Of a stretch of DNA of 64,000 nucleotides, positions 16,989-21,713 are shown piece after piece. The notes beneath the pieces are model-generated. The model made no database searches and had not been told where the DNA came from. It was given only the letters and a program-made list of their open reading frames with translations. How positions within the stretch are numbered: the first letter of the stretch is position 1; each line of letters opens with the position of its first letter. The position numbers and the translations under genes were made by a program. Origin of the DNA: Bacillota bacterium (GTDB taxonomy: Bacteria > Bacillota > Clostridia > Lachnospirales > Lachnospiraceae); the NCBI GenBank assembly GCA_023435645.1, contig JAEYRK010000001.1, positions 1 to 64,000 of the forward strand, read 5' to 3'.

Positions 16989-17867
16989 TCAAATCCCTGC
17001 CGCCTTCCCACCGGGAACCACTCCGGTCTCCAGTGCCAGAAGCTGATCGGACCAGGACGCTGCCCATTCTCTCAGCTCGCTAATTTCCAGAGGTGAGGGT
17101 ACCTTAGATTCTGTATGCTCGGAAATTTTCTTCGCCAATCTTAAGTAAACCTTCGCCTGTTCCGAGTCCGGAGCAGCTTCTATCGTTGTCTTACCCTGTA
17201 ATTCACATTGGGTGACTGTAATTGACCGGGGTACGTATTCGACGATCTGTGTATGGGTCTTCTCTGCAAAGTCATCTACAATATCCCTGGAATAACCATA
17301 ATTAATTGAATTGGCAATCACACCTCCCAAGAGGGCGCCGCCGGAATTGGAATACTTCTTGATTCCCTTGAACAAATTATTGGAGGCATAGATGCTCATA
17401 AAGTCCGCAGAGGATACCGTAAAGACATGCTCAGCTATTCCTTCTCTGATCGGTACCGCAAAGCCTCCGCAGACCACATCTCCCAGTACATCATAAATTA
17501 CATAATCCAGATCCAGCTTCTCGAAAATCTGCTGCTGCTTAAATAACTCAACCGCTGTGATGATTCCCCTGCCTGCACAGCCAACTCCCGGTGCCGGACC
17601 CCCTGCCTCCACACAGTAAATTCCGTTAAAGCCTTCAAAAATAACATCTCCGGCATTGACATTGCTCTTTTCCCGGAGGGTATCCAATACTGTCGGAATG
17701 TATTTCCCCTCTCTTAAGGTGTTGGTGGAATCACTTTTTGGATCACAGCCAAATTGCATCACCTTATAACCTAGCCTTGATAAAGCGGCACTGAGGTTAG
17801 AGGTAGTGGTAGATTTCCCGATGCCTCCCTTCCCGTAAATCGCTATTTGTGTAACTTTTTTTGCCAT
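16989..17867 (-). CDS. NifH-like ATP-dependent reductase (nitrogenase Fe protein family)
   Basis: This homodimeric [4Fe-4S] ATPase delivers electrons to the D/K proteins. The 292-aa product has the P-loop YGKGGIGKST (residues 11-20), switch motifs CDPKSDST and DVLGDVVCGGFA, and both cluster ligands, Cys97 in GVGCAGRG and Cys133. Arg100, the site of ADP-ribosylation in some NifH proteins, is also present. The C-terminus is extended by about 25 residues rich in Trp, Ser and Gly. The start at 17867 follows AAAGGAG with 7-nt spacing. It is the first large gene of the cargo operon and lies downstream of a hairpin terminator that separates it from the DUF2292 gene. No good promoter is visible in the 70 nt between terminator and gene. 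Confidence 0.94.
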   Translation of the reverse strand: MAKKVTQIAIYGKGGIGKSTTTSNLSAALSRLGYKVMQFGCDPKSDSTNTLREGKYIPTVLDTLREKSNVNAGDVIFEGFNGIYCVEAGGPAPGVGCAGRGIITAVELFKQQQIFEKLDLDYVIYDVLGDVVCGGFAVPIREGIAEHVFTVSSADFMSIYASNNLFKGIKKYSNSGGALLGGVIANSINYGYSRDIVDDFAEKTHTQIVEYVPRSITVTQCELQGKTTIEAAPDSEQAKVYLRLAKKISEHTESKVPSPLEISELREWAASWSDQLLALETGVVPGGKAAGI

Positions 17868-17927
17868 ATGAAATCTCCTTTTTTGTATGATGAACTTCTC
17901 TTGAAGCACAATGAGTACTTAACGGAC

Positions 17928-17979
17928 CAGCAAAAAGATAAAAAGGCCAAAAACATCATGTGAGATGTTTTCGACCTTT
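17928..17979 (-). terminator. Strong intrinsic terminator or attenuator upstream of NifH-like gene
   Basis: On the minus strand a 16-bp stem (17964-17979 with 17942-17957, two G-U pairs) closes a 6-nt loop and is followed by TTTTTATCTTTTT. It lies after the DUF2292 stop and before the NifH-like gene, inside what otherwise looks like one operon. It may be read through, or controlled. Confidence 0.8.
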
Positions 17980-18016
17980 AGTTTTCTAATCAATCGACCC
18001 TATTCAGTTATAATGA

Positions 18017-18169
18017 CTACTTTGAGATTCTTACCTTCTCACTTCGTTCTACCTGAATGATCCTTCCATCCTGGATAATCAGTGTTACGGAGCCGTGAGC
18101 TGTTGTCGTAAGGAATTCAACTAATTTAGAATAAAGTTGGTTTGGTAATAAACTCTTCAAATCCTCCAT
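18017..18169 (-). CDS. DUF2292 (YezD-family) small protein
   Basis: A 50-aa protein beginning MEDLKSLLPNQLYSKLVEFL and containing GSVTLIIQDGRIIQVERSEKVRI, which is the DUF2292/YezD signature (beta strands followed by DGxxxQxExxEK). The family has no established biochemical function; I recall its members being found near sulfur-assimilation genes. A GGGAGGGG ribosome binding site lies directly upstream of the ATG. It is the first gene after the cargo promoter, with a leader of about 146 nt, and is followed by the strong hairpin before the NifH-like gene. Confidence 0.8.
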   Translation of the reverse strand: MEDLKSLLPNQLYSKLVEFLTTTAHGSVTLIIQDGRIIQVERSEKVRISK

Positions 18170-18273
18170 ATGCCCCTCCCTATGCATCAAATTGAAAGCC
18201 TTAGTCCTGTTAAAACATTATCATATGTATATCGAAATTCTATTCCCAGCTTCGGTTGTAAGTAGCTATTGCT

Positions 18274-18298
18274 TATTCATACTATTCATATCTATTCA
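18274..18298. repeat. Three direct TATTCA repeats in the cargo leader
   Basis: TATTCA occurs at 18274, 18283 and 18293 on the plus strand (TGAATA in the transcript), spaced 9 and 10 bp. They lie about 17-41 nt downstream of the predicted transcription start, where a repressor or an RNA-binding protein could act. Confidence 0.4.
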
Positions 18299-18321
18299 CT
18301 AGGTTTATATGTGTTTTTGTT

Positions 18322-18350
18322 AGGATACTACGATTTCTTTCAATTGTCAA
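18322..18350 (-). promoter_or_regulatory. Sigma-A-type promoter of the cargo operon
   Basis: A consensus -35 TTGACA (plus-strand TGTCAA, 18345-18350) and -10 TATCCT (18322-18327) with 17-bp spacing point into the DUF2292 and nitrogenase-like genes. It is a vegetative-type promoter, so the cargo should be expressed in growing cells, not only in sporulation. Confidence 0.75.
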
Positions 18351-18363
18351 TAGTATTTTTTCA

Positions 18364-18390
18364 AATAATTCCAATTTGCTTGGACTTATT
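18364..18390. promoter_or_regulatory. 27-bp palindrome upstream of the cargo promoter (candidate operator)
   Basis: AATAATTCCAA (18364-18374) and TTGGACTTATT (18380-18390) form an inverted repeat with 10 of 11 matched pairs around a 5-nt centre. The centre is about 60 bp upstream of the predicted start, a typical activator position. The AATTCC/GGAATT character recalls Rrf2-type regulator sites, but I cannot name the protein. Confidence 0.55.
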
Positions 18391-18435
18391 TTTTTTGATA
18401 TAAAATTAACTATAAGCTCCACTTTATTGCCCCAT

Positions 18436-18461
18436 AAAAAAAATCCGATATCAATATCGGA
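18436..18461 (-). terminator. Terminator downstream of the sigK 5' segment, inside the element
   Basis: The perfect dyad TCCGATATCAATATCGGA (18444-18461) is followed on the minus strand by eight T residues (18436-18443). It would stop sigK-directed transcripts from entering the cargo before excision. On the plus strand there is no T-run. Confidence 0.65.
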
Positions 18462-18482
18462 CATGGTTAACTGCATATGATA
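18462..18482 (+). promoter_or_regulatory. Candidate mother-cell promoter (-10-like box) of the 67-aa gene
   Basis: CATATGATA at 18474-18482 resembles the -10 boxes of sigma-E/sigma-K promoters (CATACAnT, CATAnnnTA). An ATATC lies 15 bp upstream as a possible -35. The same GCATATGATAATAA stretch precedes the sigK 5' segment on the other strand. Confidence 0.45.
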
Positions 18483-18522
18483 ATAATAATGCTCCAGCTA
18501 CAGAAAAAAGGAGAAGCGTTTT

Positions 18523-18726
18523 ATGGAGGTAATCCTGCATTTACCGGATACGGCGGAAGCCGTAGAGGAATTAAATCAATCGGTCGCAAAGGTTCATGCT
18601 GAGCTGGCTGTCGAAGGGATTCATCGTCTTCCCTGCCCCGATCAGCAAAAATACCAGCTCATTCAAGCGATGCTGGCAGAGGGCCATCAGAAGTACACTT
18701 CCTCAAAGGAGTGTCTAGCTCCATAG
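18523..18726 (+). CDS. 67-aa protein at the element edge, candidate skin recombination directionality factor
   Basis: I do not recognise this protein by sequence. It starts MEVILHLPDTAEAVEELNQ and is mostly predicted helical and charged, with two cysteines. A strong AAAAAAGGAG ribosome binding site lies 9 nt before the ATG, so it is likely real. It is the only plus-strand gene in the element, ends 31 bp before the right junction, and has a sigma-E/K-like -10 box. In C. difficile a small skin-encoded protein (CD1234) acts as the directionality factor for sigK-element excision. Position, size and apparent promoter make the same role plausible here, but no sequence similarity has been tested. 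Confidence 0.6.
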   Translation: MEVILHLPDTAEAVEELNQSVAKVHAELAVEGIHRLPCPDQQKYQLIQAMLAEGHQKYTSSKECLAP

Positions 18727-18742
18727 AAAGCAGATTGCACCG

Positions 18743-19042
18743 CTATGTTAGCATTCCATTATCTATACAACGGGAGGCATAGGTAGCCAGGCGGATCCCT
18801 TTCTTATCATCAAAGGTATCGATCGCCTTGATCAGCCCGATCGTACCGATCGATATCAAATCATCTGTCTCCTTATCTATCATATTGTACTTCTTGACAA
18901 TGTGCGCAACCAGCCTCAGATTGTGCTCAATCAACTGATCCCTCGCTTCCTTGTCACCTTCCTTGCATCTTATAAGATAATCCGTTTCCTCCTTGGTGCT
19001 TAGCGGCTTAGGAAAAGACTTCACGAAGATAAGCACCCTCAA
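18743..19042 (-). CDS. sigK: RNA polymerase sporulation sigma factor SigK, N-terminal part (split gene, 5' segment)
   Basis: This segment encodes sigma region 2: DQLIEHNLRLVAHIVKKYN, DLISIGTIGLIKAIDTFD and LATYASRCIDN, nearly identical in layout to Bacillus SigK. True sigK coding ends at Asn95 (18758). The next codons GMLT and the stop come from the inserted element, giving a truncated 99-aa product unless the element is excised. The longest frame starts at TTG 19042 without a ribosome binding site; GTG at 19024 has GAGGG about 11 nt upstream and gives MKSFPKPLS. Either way only 6-12 residues precede the FPxPLS motif, so there is no room for the pro-sequence of Bacillus pro-sigma-K. C. difficile SigK is likewise made without one. 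Confidence 0.92.
   Translation of the reverse strand: MRVLIFVKSFPKPLSTKEETDYLIRCKEGDKEARDQLIEHNLRLVAHIVKKYNMIDKETDDLISIGTIGLIKAIDTFDDKKGIRLATYASRCIDNGMLT
18745..18775. other. skin attachment site at the sigK 5' side
   Basis: Read on the minus strand, the site is ATAGATAATGGAATGCT with the AATG core at 18757-18760. After crossover in the core, TGT-ATA-GAT-AAT joins GAA-CTG-CTG, restoring the Cys-Ile-Asp-Asn-Glu-Leu-Leu run seen in intact SigK proteins. Confidence 0.75.
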
Positions 19043-19061
19043 TGCTTAAATGGTTCGTTAT

Positions 19062-19089
19062 TATCATATGCGTATTAATGACATAAAGT
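19062..19089 (-). promoter_or_regulatory. Candidate sigma-K-type promoter of sigK
   Basis: On the minus strand CATATGATA (19062-19070) fits the sigma-K -10 consensus CATAnnnTA, with an AC dinucleotide 17 bp upstream (19088-19089). Transcription from about 19054 would give a leader of 30 nt to the GTG at 19024. Autoregulation of sigK is known in Bacillus. Confidence 0.45.
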
Positions 19090-19104
19090 GCCTATCCTTC
19101 TTAA

Positions 19105-19199
19105 AAAAGGACAGAAGGACTGCTTATTTTTCTCAGTTGTCCATAAAAGGACAGAAGGACTGCTTATTTTTCTCAACTGTCCATAAAAGGACAGAAGGT
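19105..19199. repeat. 40-bp tandem repeat, 2.4 copies, between sigK and the U32 gene
   Basis: Two full copies (19105-19144, 19145-19184) differ at two adjacent bases in the sequence before TGTCCAT; a third is truncated (19185-19199). Each begins AAAAGGACAGAAGG. GGACAG and CTGTCC segments alternate and can form stems. On the minus strand the CTGTCC arms are followed by TTTTA, so the array may include the terminator of the U32 gene. Confidence 0.8.
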
Positions 19200-19208
19200 G
19201 CATCCGCT

Positions 19209-20450
19209 TTATTCCTTACGTCTCAGGATATCAAATACATTTAATTTCGCTTCCAGTCCCACATAGATGATCTGTCTCGGATGAGGACAGCTCTCCATAG
19301 GATTTCCCTCTTCATCCGTGATACGCTGTACCACTGCTTCAATGGTACTTCCATCCGGCTTGATGGCTTCTATGGATTCACCCACAGAGAATTTATTCTT
19401 CTGCTCCAGCTGATAGAGTCCGTCCCTTATTCCGGAGATGGTCCCAAGATAGGTATATGCCTTCTCATAGGTATTGTGATCATAGATCTGGTCCTCATGC
19501 TTTGGCTTGCCAAAGAAGAAGCCGGTGGTAAACTGACGGTTTACACCCTTTCTGACCTCCTCCAGATAGATCGCCTTATTTCTCTCATAGAGCTCAGGGT
19601 CCGCAAAATAATCATCAATCGCCTTCCGATAGGTCCGGGCTACGGTCGCCACATACAGAGCGGTTTTCATTCTGCCCTCAACCTTGAAGCTGTCGATACC
19701 GGCCTCCACCAGCTCAGGGATATACTCAATCATACACAAATCCTTGGAATTAAAAATATAGGTCCCCCGTTCGTCCTCCTCAATTGGAAGGTACTCTCCC
19801 GGTCTTGTCTCCTCTACGATATGATATCTCCAGCGGCAGGAATGGGTACATTCACCAAGATTAGCATCCCTGCCCGTAAAATAATTGCTTAAGAGGCATC
19901 TTCCTGAATAGGCGATACACATGGCACCATGAACAAAGGTCTCAATCTCCATCTGCCCAGGTATCCTGGTCCGAAGCTCCTTTAGCTCAGCCAGGGATAA
20001 TTCTCTGGCCGACACTACTCTGGTAGCACCCAGCTTACCCCAGAAGCGGTAGGTCTCATAATTTGTGTTATTTGCTTGGGTGCTGATATGCTTCTCTATC
20101 TCTGGTGCTTCCTCCATCGCAATGGAGAATACCCCAGGGTCCGATATGATCAGGGCATCCGGCTTATGAGCACCAAACCCCATCAGCTCCTGAAAATACT
20201 GCCTTATCCCTTCCATATCACTGTTATGGGCTGTAATATTGGCTGTTACATAGACCTTCTTCCCCTGTTCATGGGCAAAGGATATCCCCTCCCTCATATC
20301 CTCCATGGAGAAGTTTTTTGCCTTGGCCCGTAATCCGTACAGATCACCGCCGATATAGACAGCATCTGCCCCATACATCACAGCAGTCTTTAAGGTCTCC
20401 AGGTTACCGGCAGGTATCAGAAGCTCCGGTTTCTTTCTATTTAAACTCAT
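19209..20450 (-). CDS. U32-family peptidase-like protein, YrrO/TrhP-type tRNA hydroxylation factor
   Basis: Members of this family are annotated as U32 peptidases, but the TrhP/YrrNO branch is required for hydroxylation of U34 in tRNAs. The 413-aa product has the N-terminal LLIPAGNLETLKTAVMYGADAVYIGG motif, the ISTQANNTN segment and the cluster-ligand region MCIAYSGRCLLSNYF ... GECTHSCRW with four cysteines near residues 170-195. It lies downstream of the trmR-like methyltransferase, matching the order in the Bacillus yrrMNO region, although only one U32 gene is present here. The reaction is inferred from the family. Confidence 0.9.
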   Translation of the reverse strand: MSLNRKKPELLIPAGNLETLKTAVMYGADAVYIGGDLYGLRAKAKNFSMEDMREGISFAHEQGKKVYVTANITAHNSDMEGIRQYFQELMGFGAHKPDALIISDPGVFSIAMEEAPEIEKHISTQANNTNYETYRFWGKLGATRVVSARELSLAELKELRTRIPGQMEIETFVHGAMCIAYSGRCLLSNYFTGRDANLGECTHSCRWRYHIVEETRPGEYLPIEEDERGTYIFNSKDLCMIEYIPELVEAGIDSFKVEGRMKTALYVATVARTYRKAIDDYFADPELYERNKAIYLEEVRKGVNRQFTTGFFFGKPKHEDQIYDHNTYEKAYTYLGTISGIRDGLYQLEQKNKFSVGESIEAIKPDGSTIEAVVQRITDEEGNPMESCPHPRQIIYVGLEAKLNVFDILRRKE

Positions 20451-20530
20451 ACGTATCCTTCTTTCTATTCATCAGGGGTTCTCCCCTGGTCACACCTCAT
20501 TCAGGTCATATTTCTTTCAGGTCAGGCTTC

Positions 20531-21199
20531 TTATCCAATAATCTCATTTCTTGTGCTAACAGCTATCCCATCCCCTACGGGAAGCAGCATGGTCATAAGC
20601 TCTTCACAGTGGGTAATCGTATACAGATATTCCCTCATCCTCGTGTGTATGGTTCGGTCCCTTCTGCTAATGCTGTACCGGGAGTTTGTTACGGTTCCAT
20701 CCTGCAGTACATTATCTGTCACCAGCATTCCCTTCCCACACAGAAGCCTTAACAGCTCCGGTAGAAAGCTCATATACTGAGCCTTCGCCGCATCTAGGAA
20801 GATAAAGTCATAGCTCTCCCCTTCCTTCACCAGCTCCTGCAATACCTTGAGTCCATCTCCCTTTCTCAGGGTTATCTTTTCTCTATGGGGAAAAGCCGGG
20901 TTCGCCAGATTTTTTTCAGCCTCCATCAGGCGCATCTGCACCTTCTCAATGGTGGTAATCCGGCAGTCCGGTTCCGTATATTCACTCATAAATAGGGCGG
21001 AAAAGCCGATGGCTGTTCCGACCTCCAGAATTCGTTTTGGTTGCTGATTGTTCAGTAAGAAGCGGAGAACCTCCTGGGTCTCCTTCTTGATAATCGGAAC
21101 CTTAGTCCTTAATGCCTCTTTTTCCAGAGCAAGGAGCTCCGGTGGGAGCTCCTTCGCAAGGGAATTGATATATGCAGTAATTCTCTCATTTACGATCAT
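20531..21199 (-). CDS. trmR: tRNA 5-hydroxyuridine methyltransferase TrmR (class I O-methyltransferase)
   Basis: TrmR (YrrM) methylates 5-hydroxyuridine at the wobble position of certain tRNAs to 5-methoxyuridine, using SAM. The 222-aa product has the SAM-binding motif ILEVGTAIGFSALFM near residue 57, the acidic ITTIEKV following it, and the metal/substrate motif FIFLDAAKAQY near 130, characteristic of the COMT-like Methyltransf_3 family. It is followed by the U32 gene that would supply the hydroxylated substrate, which supports the TrmR assignment over a generic catechol-type methyltransferase. Confidence 0.9.
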   Translation of the reverse strand: MIVNERITAYINSLAKELPPELLALEKEALRTKVPIIKKETQEVLRFLLNNQQPKRILEVGTAIGFSALFMSEYTEPDCRITTIEKVQMRLMEAEKNLANPAFPHREKITLRKGDGLKVLQELVKEGESYDFIFLDAAKAQYMSFLPELLRLLCGKGMLVTDNVLQDGTVTNSRYSISRRDRTIHTRMREYLYTITHCEELMTMLLPVGDGIAVSTRNEIIG

Positions 21200-21204
21200 A
21201 GCCT

Positions 21205-21651
21205 CTACTCCTCTGTCTTCTGCTTTGCATCCTGATCTGCGCCTGCAGCCTCCTCCTGGATATAGGAATTAGAATAGTCTGTGATAATGTCCAGTATCTC
21301 ATCATAGGTCATAGAGGTATTGATTTCATAGGTACCTGCCATGATGTTATGATCCTGAAGCTTGGTTTTTAAGAGAAAGGAATATTTATTTACGATCGCC
21401 CGATTTAATTCTAATTTCTTTGCCACATCCATCGTGGAGTCACCCTTTTTAATCTCAATGCGGATCACTCTTCCCGGCGGCTCATCCACCGTTACCGGTC
21501 CATAGATCTGGTAGGTGAAGCGAAATGCCTGCTTACACACAAAGATAACCGCAATCACCACTAATCCATAAAACACGATATTTAAAAGTATTCGAAGTAC
21601 AAAGCTTGATACCTTCAATGTGACCTTCATTGATGTTGACTTGTCTGCCAT
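21205..21651 (-). CDS. MltG-like N-terminal domain membrane protein (catalytic domain absent)
   Basis: The 148-aa product occupies the place of the endolytic transglycosylase gene (yrrL/mltG) in the conserved gene order. It has one transmembrane helix near residues 16-45, then a LysM-like region with IRIEIKKGDSTMDVAKKLELNRAI and AGTYEINTSMTYDEILDII, which matches the N-terminal part of YceG/MltG. The catalytic domain, about 200 residues, is missing, and the frame ends normally in a Glu-rich tail. It may be a scaffold or peptidoglycan-binding relic. Confidence 0.75.
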   Translation of the reverse strand: MADKSTSMKVTLKVSSFVLRILLNIVFYGLVVIAVIFVCKQAFRFTYQIYGPVTVDEPPGRVIRIEIKKGDSTMDVAKKLELNRAIVNKYSFLLKTKLQDHNIMAGTYEINTSMTYDEILDIITDYSNSYIQEEAAGADQDAKQKTEE

Positions 21652-21713
21652 ATGAACGCTCCTTACTTAGCCTCAGTATCCTGACAGGTACACCCCGGAT
21701 GAAAACCACGGGA

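Larger units (their letters stand above)
6935..18760. mobile_element. skin-type sigK intervening element with nitrogenase-like cargo (11,822 bp)
   Basis: The element interrupts sigK between Asn95 and the following Glu. The repeated core AATG (plus-strand CATT at 6935-6938 and 18757-18760) marks the ends, so the excised circle would be 11,822 bp. A large serine recombinase ends 20 bp from the left junction. A 67-aa gene of possible excision function lies near the right junction. Between them are DUF2292, NifH-like, cysteine synthase, NifK-like, NifD-like, an ABC transporter, NifX-like and NifB-like genes, all on the minus strand. No phage structural, replication or lysis genes are visible. Skin elements that interrupt sigK and are removed by a SpoIVCA-type recombinase in the mother cell are known from Bacillus subtilis and Clostridioides difficile. 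This cargo differs from those I know. Confidence 0.9.

Noticed and set aside
8662..17867. Canonical nitrogen-fixation cluster
   Set aside because: NifE, NifN and NifV are missing, and the NifD-like subunit lacks the His195 and Gln191 equivalents.
18170..18315. SAM riboswitch or T-box in the cargo leader
   Set aside because: I looked for the S-box core and the T-box motif on the minus strand and found neither; only direct repeats are seen.
18282..18476. 64-aa minus-strand frame between sigK and the DUF2292 gene
   Set aside because: It reads through the terminator at 18436-18461, the palindrome and the cargo promoter, and has no convincing ribosome binding site.
6935..18760. Prophage remnant
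   Set aside because: Apart from the recombinase there are no phage structural, replication, lysis or regulatory genes.
19105..19199. CRISPR array
   Set aside because: The repeats are directly adjacent 40-bp tandem units without unique spacers, and no cas genes are near.
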